A stretch of DNA of 64,000 nucleotides from Crossaster papposus (lineage: Eukaryota > Echinodermata > Asteroidea > Velatida > Solasteridae), in NCBI GenBank assembly GCA_037893245.1, contig JBAIAA010000412.1, positions 682,001-746,000 on the forward strand. The letters are read 5' to 3'. The position numbers were made by a program, and so were the translations under genes. The notes under the pieces are model-generated. The model ran no database searches. It was not told the origin of the DNA and saw nothing but the letters and a program-made list of their open reading frames with translations. Positions 45,045 to 57,400 of this stretch are shown piece after piece (position 1 is the first letter of the stretch; each line of letters starts with the position of its first letter).

Positions 45045-48000
45045 CTGAAAAAAAGACAATAAAACGGTGTCAAGATTTTTCAGGGAAATTAAATATGTTA
45101 AGGGCTTAACCTTACATGTTTAGAAAAACCCTTACATTTGATTCAATTTTACACTCAAACCCTTGTTAATTTTTCCCCAATGTTGGTCAACGAAATATCA
45201 AACTTTGCCCATTTTGTTTTTCTTTTGAGTATTCAACTTTTTAAAACAAAGGCATTTCTTTTGTTGCTATATGTTTTAAACCTTAAAAAGAAGAATATAT
45301 TTTAATCAAACATATCCGGCCAAATTACTTCCTAGCATTATTGGCAAAATGTACCACATAAAATGAAAAATACAAGAAACCCTTTCCGCCAGTGGGCATA
45401 TAATCTTGTGTGCCAAAGAATCTCAATCAAGCAGGGGTTGGACTTGTTCCAAAAAAGCCTGGACCATTACAGATCCAGGGAAGCAGGTGGGGGAAGGGGT
45501 GGGGGGTAGGGGGAAGGGGTGGGGGGTAGGGGGAAGGGGTGGGGGGTGGGGGAAGGGGTGGGGGGGAGAGAGGTTAAGGGAAGAGAGGTGAGGGAAAGGT
45601 TGCCAAATTATTCCACGATGTCATCAGCCAATGTCATCAGCCGTGACCACACAGCTGTATTGTATGTTAAGTCCGCAGGGTGCAGAAACATAAACAAGGT
45701 GGGTTCTTAAACCCCGTGTTTTGCCAGCTTTCACGATTACCCCAGCAGAATGCAGGGGCACTGATAGCATGAGCATCATATTCCAAGTTTCCAAAGTGCA
45801 TCTGTAATTAAAGTCTGATTGTAAATGAACTTCAAGTTTTCAAAGGATACCAGTTTTACATTTCCAGCCTATTTTACAACTTGACCTCAAAAGACATTTG
45901 ACCTCGGTACCATTATGATCGCGTTTGATTACTTACACTATACTCTTACAAGCAAGACAATGTTTGAATTAAAGGTAGGATACACCATTGGTAATTGCTT
46001 GAATTAACATGAATGGGTGGATTTGGAGGGTTGTATTTTATAGTAAATATTGTTTAATTAACCTGTCGGAAGTTTTACAATCATGAATGCCGAGAAAAGC
46101 ACAAAAAACAGCGTTTCTTTTCAACCGGCGTCGAGCAGTTATTTTTATGTTATTTGTGTTTTTTCTTAATCGCCGTCTGGCGATCGCGAATTTTTCTTTA
46201 TAAAATTTTTCAGAGTAATTAAAGGATATCTAGCGCAATCATTTTGCAGGATGCCTAGAATCATTAGTTACTTTCAGATGAGTAAGATATTTCTTAATAA
46301 TTCGGTAGTAATTTGTTTCAATATCTGCAAATGGTGTATCCTACCTTTAACTCTTACGCAACTTTTCGCGCTTACTTGAGCCTGGCCCTAGTAACTGACC
46401 CAATGAACCGGTTACTTGAGTAAGTATCCCATAAGGTCTGGCTAAAACATGGCTGCCATGTCTGGCAAGGCGCCAGCGGTAGAAAATTGAGAAAACAAAT
46501 CCAAATTAGTCTGAACAATGCAGCGACATGAATCCATTTCTAGAGTTTTCAAGAAAGGAAAACAGAAGTTATCACTCTTGCATGTGTTCCCGTATTTACG
46601 TATGAAAGTTACTCGTTGAGTCGAGTGACCCAAGATCGTTTTTAAACCAAACTTTAACTTATAACCAAAACGCCACAAACTTACATACAGTGTACATAGA
46701 TAATTACAGTAAACCAATGATGAAATCTGGATTTGTACCTGTACTACAAGCTTTGCCTGGGAGCTCTTGCCATATATTTTCGGTGTGAAGCCAACCGTTA
46801 TCAGTGTTCCGTTTGTACCGATGGGTTTCAGTTCACCGGATTGTGGGCTGACGGTAAATTCTTGATCACTACCAGCAACGAAATAGGCATTGAATGCAAC
46901 GGGATGTCTGCAGAAATACAAATATTTGTAAAAAAAGAAGAGAATTGTCACATTATTCGGTTTTTGTCCATTTAGATTCCTGACAATTTACAAAAATTGA
47001 CCGAAATCTCCCAAATTCAGGCGCTCAGAAAGTTAATACGTCGAAAATATGCTTCAACACCCAATTTGTTGGATGTTTAACTAGGCCTGCTACATGGGAG
47101 AATTGTGTCTCTTTAATCTTTGGATGAACAACATATCTTAACATTCTGCTTAATGAACAATGACGTTGTATTTATGCTAAATCTTGAAAACCTTGGAGTT
47201 TGTTAACTGCCAAATAATTTAACATTGAGCATTTTTACAAACTTTGGTCACAGTTGCATAAAACACAGTTACTAATTCCATCAAAAAATCCATAAAAATT
47301 ACATTTCTTCAAAATGTTGGGAGCTGACTGACCACTTGAAATCTAGCTAAGTTGTGACATAAATTTGGCCTTTACGTCTAACAATCAAAACCATGCACAT
47401 CTGACAGCAGGAGAAGCTGGCAACTTTCCAGCACACGTGTCTTGAGCCAGCCCAGGAAAACCACCCAGTACTTTATCCAACTCGCACCCAATCACATTTG
47501 TCATTTCTTAAAAGGCAACATCCGATCTGGTCTATACAGCAAGTTTTTTAAGTACAGGAAAATATCTGATCGCTTGTCATAATCAGGCCACAACTTCAAA
47601 CTTTGATATCCTTCTACAACTGGTTTTACAAAAAACGAAAAAACAAACAAAAAACAGCTAATCGGATTAGGTATTAAGATTTCCTTTTACTGACAGACGA
47701 GTGGAAGATTTGGCTAAGTTATAAAGCCCAACAGCATGGCAGAGTTGAGAGTCTCCGATCAATGTTTTGAGACGGAACTCAGGCCCAGCTGTTGGAAACC
47801 ACAAAGACGTCACGCGACGGGCCCTGGGCAAATTGGAGTTGACAGACTGCGTACTCCGTGCCAGGTGATATTAATCCAGCCCAGGATGCACCAGAGATCT
47901 TATTAATGTTATCAAAGGAAGCGTAGACGTGAAAAGTGTGGCACTGTGGCACTGGAGGGTATCAAAAGTGGGCTTTGTCTCGAGGCTTGGTGGCCCTGGT

Positions 48001-48419
48001 GGCCTCTTATATCCTGCCCTCTACTGCTAGTTTTCTTTTTACAGAATGCACTATAAGAACTGTTAAATATTACCTCCAAATAGGCACTTGGGGAAACAAT
48101 CCCATAGAGATGTACACAAACTTAAAACAGTCCTAACTTGTTTACCCTAACCCTTTTCTCTATAGATCTTCGAGATTTATGCTATTTAGACCAAAATCTG
48201 TCGTTCTAGGACAAAAATAACTCCCAAATATCGTTTTTTAGAGTAGCTAGACACTTAGGGAGACACTGAAATGTCTCCCTAAGTGCCACTGTCTCCTTAT
48301 TACCTAAAAACTTACGCTAATTTGTGTCCCCAAGTGCCTATTTGGAAGAATTATTCTGACAAAAAGAATATCATGAAGAAAGGTTTGAATCCAGTGATAT
48401 ACATATATACATGCATGTA

Positions 48420-48451
<32 letters not shown>

Positions 48452-51400
48452 TTTTTTATTTTTTTTAATAAATATATATTTTTTTGGGGGGGGGGATTCT
48501 CCATCCCTTTTGAGCCAAATCTTTTGCAGCGTACCTGAGTTTGTTAACATATTTTATTATCTTATTATCTTTAGATCAGTACTGTTGAGTACACAGAGTT
48601 TATTGTGTCAATAAAGTGTACGATTCAACATTTAAAAGTGCATGAAGTCTGTTGAATAAAGACGGAAGACTGGATTTTAACCTGCGACTTCCGGAATGCA
48701 AATGCAGTGATCTACAAACTGAGCTATCCATTCTACAGAACAATAGTCAGAAGTGAAGGTAAAACAAAAAAACAATTTAGAGTATAGGCCTACATGTCTA
48801 CAGAAGCATGACATAGTTAAAATATAGTTTAGATTTTGGAGATAATTGTGAAAGGCCCTATCATATTTAGTTCTTAGAGTGTTTTGATTTGAATGACAGA
48901 TAGGTGATGGAACTGTGCCTTTGATGATACAAGCATGATGGTACACAGTCAGAGTATGTCATGAAAAAGATATTTGGGCCATCGCAGATTTGTCCTTTCA
49001 AGAAATATTTGTAGAATAACCAGCAATAGCAGCCTTCAAATTTTTTGTGTAAATGACTGTGTGCCAAATTTCATGCTTGTATCATCAAAGGCACAATTCT
49101 TTCCCAAATATCTCCCCTATATGTCCCACTATATTGGTTTGAGAAAGACTTCAGACCCCTTATGCCACCTTCTTTGAATTCTACGGACTCTAGTTTCTGT
49201 AACTGTTGGACTGAACAAGTGATATTCTTACTGGAATTTCCATTTTAACACCATGCAAATCAATACCATTTCATTTAATCAGGGGTTAATTGTTGTCAAG
49301 GTTTTACCCCCGAATTTCCTTAAAAAATCACAACCTATTCTATTCTCACAATATTTACCGGTGCTTTTCCACTTCACCAGGGGCCAATTTCACGGAGCTG
49401 CTAAGCACAAAAATTTGCTTAGCATGAAAATTTGTCTTTGGTAAAAACAAGGTTACAGACCAAATTTTCACGTGATCTTTATTGTTTTTGATTGATAATC
49501 AGCTGGTTTTTTGCTTAGCATGAAAAACACGTAGAATTTTGGCGGATAACTTGTTTTTAATGAGCAAGACTTTTTTGTGCTAAGCAAATTTTTGTGCTTA
49601 GCAACTCCGTGAAATTGGCCCTAGCTATTTTGGGGACTCCACAAACACTAAAGACAGCTTTCATTTTCTCATACAACTGGTAGGAACATTATCTACACAG
49701 TAACTAAACTTTTAACAAAGGCAATGTCTGCAAGACGCATTTTACTAAAAGACCTGACTTCCTGACAGACTATAATACCAGGGAAGCCAAAAAACATGGG
49801 CGGTGAATGTTGGCGGTCCCCAGACGGCGCAGGGCAGAGGAAGGAACTCGTACATATGCAAGGGAAATTGCTTCGAGCCAGGGGGCTCGGGAAGGGCACA
49901 CAACTGTCAATAATTACTGAACACAACCAGATAACGGTGTTCGTTTGTCACAACACACCAAGGGGCCGGGGACAGCCGAGACGAGAGTATTTAGTTACGA
50001 TTCAGGGAAAAACCATAAGCCCAGATGGTGTTTTAGATGTCTCGTGTTGGATTCCCGTTCAGCGGCTGTGTTATTGAATGGACATGTGTTGTTAATCGGT
50101 GCGCTGAACAACATATGTTGTCACTGATCGAGACCCTTAGCTCAACAAAGTAGAGACACTGGCGCAGGTAGTTCAGGGGCCAATTTCATAGAGCTGTTAA
50201 GCACACCAAATTTGCTTAGCATGAAAATTCTTCCTTGTCAATAACAGGGTTACAAACCAAATTGTTAGGTAACATATATTGTTTCTGACTTATATTCAGT
50301 TGGTTTTTGCTTAGTATGAAATGCACATGGAGTTTTGGCTTGCAACCCGTTATTTTTTAGCAAGACTTTTTGGTGCTAAGCACATTTTTGTGCATAACAG
50401 CTCTCTGAAATTGACCCCAGGACTGTTAGATCAAACATGGGTTTCTACAAATCGAGGGTCCAAAGTGGGACATTTATTTTTCTGTCCCCGTTACCTTGGT
50501 ATTTTCCATTCAAGTATAATAAGAATGAGTTGCAAATATTTGTTATTTACTGGTTGGTAGCAGTAGTGGAAGAAATTGGAGATTTAAAAATCCAGTTTTC
50601 CGATTTGTTTTTTAAACTGAATACCGATTATTTGATTTCACTTGAAGTTCTCATCCAGCTTACAAGATGCCAACAAAAAGTGATGAGCATGGTGCCTGCA
50701 TAGACTCTGTATCGTTTGCAAGATTCAGTGACCACTGGGTCTCTACCAAAACACTAGAGAGCTGTACTGTGGGGTAATAACATTGAGGGGAACTCTCTAA
50801 TAAGTCAAATGGGCAGGCTAAAGAAACCACTAGTATAAAGTAAATGCAGTTACAAGAGCACAGAGCACATTGGAGGATGTTGCAGTTGTTTTCATTCAGC
50901 TGTGTTTTCAAACAAACTCGAATCACTAAATAATATGACAAAATCCCTTCTGGCCGTTCCCTGATGTCAGTTAAAAAGGTCACTTTTACATTTGCTTATA
51001 AATGAATACAAGTTATGAAGGCAGCTACGCAACTTGTTGAGAACATTTTATATTTTTTTAAAAACATTTAGTGACTCAAATATTTACAAATAAACCGAGC
51101 TCTCATATAAATAAGTCATTGACTTTCAAGTAGACCCGGGTAAAAAAGTAGGAAAAAACTGGGATAAAAAAAGGACTTTGGAAGACAAAACCCAGTATAA
51201 AAGTAGGACTTTTGCAGGCTTGCAGGAGTAGTTTTCATTAGCACTCGGTCACCCATGTTCACAGCATCATACGCCTCATTTGGAATGTTCTGTACTCACA
51301 ACACCATATGAAGCGTGCTATGTGGCAGCGAAACCCCCCCCCCCCCCCTCCCTCTTGTGTTGGCCATTGTGTTCCCAGAATCTAAGGAATTCTGTTTAGG

Positions 51401-54400
51401 TTTTAAGGGGGGTTGTCTTAGGTGTATAGGGTATAGAGATAAGAGGGGGGTACCCCTCTGCCATATATTGTGCTGGGTACACACAACACTTGTGCTCCAT
51501 CCTTAACTAAGCTCTCAGAAGCACAGTTGCAGAACTCTTGTGCCCAAGCAATTCATTGTGTGCTTTACATAGGACAGCGTGTATACTATTATGACAAATG
51601 TTCAATGAGATTTCATTCTAATGGAAGTTGTAGGAAAACAATCTAGAAAATAGTAGAAAATAGTAGCAATATCCAGAAACAATTTGGAAAATTAAGTGCG
51701 AGGTAACAAAAACTAGGAATTACAAGGCCTGAAGTTATCCCAACAGTGTGAATGAAACATGGAATAAAGTGCCGCATCTGTGTCCCACATGCCATCATGC
51801 CATAAGGCCATATGGCCATATGGAACACAGATGTACAACACTTTCCGTGTTCCCCAAGCGCGAGCAGGATAAACAATTTATCTTTCAGCTAACTTGACAA
51901 GTAATTAAGATGGATTGTGCATGTTGTAAGGACCTTTTTAGCAGTGATCCTACTACACGTTTTCAGAAGGAAAAAAAACCATGCATTTTAGAATAGTGTT
52001 ACACGGCATGTAACAGGGGAGTCAGGTTGGCGTAGCGGTTCTTTCCTAGCCTTCCACCACTATGACCCGGGTTCAAATCTGGCCTGGGCAACTATGTGGA
52101 TTGGGTTTTTAGTCCCTGCCTGACTCTGTGGGTTTTCCCCAGGATATTCTTCTGGGGTTTTCCTCCCACCTCTAAAACTGTACCTTCTTCTCATTGTCTT
52201 CTCTCTACAGGTTTCTTCAGGCTTGCGAGCTACAGTGCCTTGAGCGCTTTTGAGAGATCCTTGGTTTCATTACCAGAAATATATAATAATAACAGGAACT
52301 GCATGTGGAGTATGGGATGATACGCTGTTGTTGCCATGGATCGACCAATCAAGATTCACGTTTGCTCGGAGATCATATGTTTATCTAATGAGACAAGTTT
52401 TTGTTCTACTGCCTGATATCTTACCGTGCTTGGCTGGTGAGTCTAAATCCCACGGACGATTCCTTGTTTAAACCAATCGATTCGATAGTGATGACATCAT
52501 CGACTGTTGGCTCGGTTGACGTGAAGCGTAGTGGATAGCGCCATACGCCGCCCGTGGCTGCAGCAACGCACAGCTGTACGTCATGACTAGACAATGGTAC
52601 AAAACAAAAATAGCAAACAGAGTTTTGAAGTATCATGTCTTAGAGGTGTTTTAAATTACCGTTTTATCGACGAGATAAAACTGATTCTGTTAAAACAAAA
52701 ACCGTTCAGACATCGTTTTAGCTAAAACTTTTAATCAGGTTAAACTAGCGTTTTAAAGGAATTTTTAACGGTGTTTAAACGCACCCGTAGTATTTCAATT
52801 GATTGTCTCAATATCAAGTAAATGTGACCCAGCACGAGTAAATAAGACACTTTGTGGCAAAAATTAAAATTGAGATTTTGATTTCATCATTTAAAGCTTG
52901 TTTAGCTTTAAATGATGAAATCAAAATCTCAATTTTTATTTTTGCCGCAAAGTGTCTCATTTACTCGTGCTGGGTAACAAATGTGTGGGGTTCTGACAGA
53001 ATAAGACAGGACTGGGCAGTAGTTGAAATAAGTGTTTTAAGCATTAAGAAATAAAATAGAATTCTCCTTAAAATACCGTTTGTTGTGCTTCATTCGGACA
53101 TTCTGTTAATAAGTTATGCCCGTTTACAGTTTGTTTTTATCAACCTGTTTGCCAAAGTAAAAGGTCACAAAGTTTCTAGATTTGCTCATGTAATAAGGAC
53201 AAAAATCAATTGTTTTACCTTAAAAGCTCATCAATTTTTTCTTTACAAATTTGTTTAGTAGACATAACAAGGATTACAAATAGAAATACATCTGAAACTT
53301 GAGAAAAAAATCACCCTCATTTTACTATTTTGCATTTTTTTTCCCCTGGCCTGTGCCCATGCAGTTCTGTCTCATTTTGCCAAAACGCCTCACAAATAAC
53401 TCTACTCTTCCCTAGGTCCACTGGACATTCTTGGGTCCTTTGTGAGCAATAAACCCGCCAATTTGTAACTTGATACAGCGCCCGGTTCTGGAGATAATGG
53501 AAAATACGGACAGATACCCATCCTCACAGAGATTCCTAGAATTATAGATAGATTAAACAGATAGGTGGTGGTACATCAAAAACAGAAATTCCGAAGGTGT
53601 TTTACTCACTTCATGACTTTGAACGGAGCAAAGACCACATTGAAGACCAAGGTGACGACACCAGACAGTTTATCTCTCTGTTTACGGACTAAGTTGAGAG
53701 ACACGGCGTGCTCCAGATGAGCCTGAGCCTCCTCAGAACTGTAGAGAACCTCAAAGGAAAACTCACTCGCTACTGTGTTCCCTGAAAGAAAAATGTTGAA
53801 GAAAATAAAAAGGTCATAAAATTCAACAGGATAATTTGGTATTCTTGGAGTACAACTGTGGAAGTTTTGAGGTAGCACGTAGAAAGAAATTGAAAGTAAC
53901 CTATTGTGGTCACTAAGAGAGCATAGTCAAGTACTTGTACCCACCAAATTGGTCAATATCTGGTCAATATCTATTTATCACAAACTTTTACACATCTTCA
54001 TTCCTCATTGCCAGTCAATATCTAGGAACTAATCACTGTGGAATATCTCCTTAATACCTTCTCCAACCATCACACCATCTGTAATATTAGCCTTCTCCAT
54101 TCCTTTGGGAGTCACAGCTCTTGTCTATGTCTAGGTTTCTTTAGATCTTCACCACATGGTTCATAGATAACGACTATAGTGCCCTCACTACTGGTCGATA
54201 TCTCTATCTATAATCACTGTTAAATATCTCTCTACAATCACACCATCTGTAATATTAGCCTTCTCCGGTTCTTTGGGAGTCACAGCCCTTGTCTATGTCT
54301 AGGTTTCTATAGATCTATGAGTGACCACCACATGGTTCATAAACCACTAGTGCTCTCACTGCTGGTTAATATCTCTATCTATAATCACTGTGGAATATCC

Positions 54401-57400
54401 CCTTAATATACCTTCTCCAACCACCACACCATCTGTAATATTAGCCTTCTTCATTCCTTTGGGAGTCACAGCCCTTGTCGTCACACTGTGGTGGTAGCCG
54501 CTAGCCGAGCTAGGGACAGCGCCGGACAAGGATACCTCCAATCTTTCCTCAATGCGGCTCCGTGCCCGACAGCTGACCACAGCGCCGCGATCAATGACGG
54601 GCTGGGATTCTGGGATGCCATGGATGGGGTACAGCCAGCGAATGTCACACAGTCCACCTTGCGTGTCTCGCCGATCGTAGTCCCTGAAATCATGTATGGG
54701 GAACAAATTAAGACAGTTACATAATCAAGTTCCTCGATACTCAAAAGAGAAATCAAAAATGTTTCTATTAGAAAGCAACATCCTCACTCGCAGCAGAAGC
54801 CGAATTGTATTGGATACAGTTACCACGTGGTTGAGCCGAAGCCAAACACATGACCCATGTCCGACCACAAAGCACGTACAGCCAGTGTTGATTTTTTCCA
54901 GAGGGAGAAAAACCCTTAAGCTCAGAGAAAAACCCTTGTGGCACAGGAGAGAAATGAACAAACCACACTACTCACATAATGGTCCGAGCTGGGAATCGAA
55001 CCCGAGCCACAGTGGTGAGAGATAATCACTTTATGCCAAGATGTCACGGATGAAATTCATCTATCTTGCCACTTTGCCACAGGCTGATCGTTCATAATTA
55101 GTTCAGTATGATTTTTGTCAGTTCTAGTATATCTTGCTAACATCATGAAACATACTTGGCCACATTTCTTCTGTAATAATTAACCTTATTATCCTGAATA
55201 GTGCTGAATCAATTAATTTTAAACAAATTTTCATACAGTCTATAGGGGGTGAGGGTTAAGAGAGAACGATATCATTGAAAGAGTATTGGCTTTTTGATAA
55301 GAGAGTTTAGACAAATAATCCATCTGGTCCAAGAACTGCCTCTATATCTCATTCTGATACAGAATCTAGAAGCCTTCAGGACAAAGCCTATCCGAATATA
55401 CCAGGCATCCTAGTCCTCAATCTTACCTGCGTGCATACGGATGATCCGGATCCTTACACGGTTCGTACTCCCAGCTAGACCCGTCCTCCCTCCTGACGGC
55501 CACCACGCACAGTGCCTCGTGCAGTCTCATGTTGCCTGGGGCAAAGGTCAAGGGTATATCCAGGGTGCTCTTGGGCCCGACAGAGATCCCCGTGGTGTGC
55601 TTGAGGAGCAGACAGAAGGCCGATTCCGTCTGGATCCTGTTGCGCTCTAGCTTGTTGCGAGCCCGGTCCAGCAGATCCGTGTTATCTAGGATTGCGCGCC
55701 AAAAATCGATGACGTTATAAAATCTTTGTACGTAGCAGCCTTTAAAATGCTCATTTCACATTGGAAGTAAGTAAACTTATATGCCATGGTGTGTTACGAG
55801 CATGCATTTCTTAACAATGCAGTTAACGCCGGGTTTAATGTGACATTGATCTGGCCCAGGTGCGGGGTTGTTTTTCACGAACCTTGATCCAGGATGGGTT
55901 CAGACCAGCATCTGTGGGTAGCACACCCTAATATATTTATCCTGGCTCGTGCGAGGCGGTTGCTGACAGATATTTCCGGCCTTGCTCTGTTTTGAACTTT
56001 GCGTGTATACACATCCTCCGACATGTAATATTATTCAAGACTGGTTCATTATTCAAGTGAAGGTTGGTCTGAAGTGAATTTGTTAGGGATCAGTACAGCA
56101 AACTTTACAATGACACTTCCAATGTTGATGTCACAACATTTGCTTTGCTTTCACTTGAACCGGAGATTCTTGCATGTGGTTAGTACAGCCAGGGAAAAAA
56201 ACAAATTTGTACACAAATTTGGTAACTAATTCACATCTGCCAATAATTTACCCTTGCTTACCAGAGAGCACCACGTCAATCAACACTGCCTCGTTCAGCG
56301 GGTTTCTGAACGGTATGATGAGTGAGGTGTTTGACCCTAGGATGGCACTGACACTGACTGGGTCAAGAGGCGTAGGGGTCAAGCCGGTACCAGATGCCAT
56401 GAAGACCCAATCGCCCAGCTGCTCGCAGGAGAAGGCTAGCCGGGCCAGGTGATTACCTTGGCCCAGGGAGGAGGGCATGAACTGGAGGGGGACCTCTTGG
56501 GTCGAGTGTGGAGCAAGGATGATCTAGGCAGCAGGAATTAAAGCAGAGATCATTAGAAACTGGAAGGCTATGTCACAAAGAGAATGGCATGTACTGGAGA
56601 GGGGTCTCTTGGGTCGAGTGTGGAGCAAGGATGATCTAGGCATCAGGAAATAAAGTCAAAGATCATTAGAAACTGGAAGGCTATGTCCTTGGGAGGAGGG
56701 CATAAACTGGAGGGGGATCTCTTGGGTTGAATGGGGTGCTAGGATGATTTAGGTACCAGGAAATAAAGACAGATCATTAGAAACTGGAAGGCTATGCCCT
56801 AGAGAGGAGGGCATGGACTGGAGGGGGACCTCTTGGGTCGAGTGGAGTGCTAGGATGATCTAGGTACCAGGAGATAAAGACAGATCATTAGAAACTGGAA
56901 GGCTATGCCCTAGAGAGGAGGGCATGGACTGGAGGGGGACCTCTTGGGTCGAGTGGAGTGCTAGGATGATCTAGGTATGAGGAACTATAGGCTATGCCCT
57001 AGAGAGGAGGGCATGGACTGGAGGGAGACCTCTTGGGTCGGGTGGAGTGCTAGGATGATTTAGGTATGAGGAACTATAGGCTATGCCCTAGAGAGGAGGG
57101 CATGGACTGGAGGGGGACCTCTTGGGTCGAGTGGAGTGCTAGGATGATCTAGGTATGAGGAACTATAGGCTATGCCCTAGAGAGGAGGGCATGGACTGGA
57201 GGGGGACCTCTTGGGTCGAGTGGAGTGCTAGGATGATCTAGGTATGAGGAACTATAGGCTATGCCCTAGAGAGGAGGGCATGGACTGGAGGGGGACCTCT
57301 TGGGTCGAGTGGAGTGCTAGGATGATTTAGGTATGAGGAACTATAGGCTATGCCCTAGAGAGGAGGGCATGGACTGGAGGGGGACCTCTTGGGTCGAGTG

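Noticed and set aside
48672-48745. Working tRNA gene
   Set aside because: The B box is degenerate, no convincing acceptor stem is visible, and it fits a SINE head better.
55686-55723. Longer version of CFAP47 exon 9 using the upstream AG
   Set aside because: It would put the junction with exon 8 out of frame; the shorter exon joins in phase.
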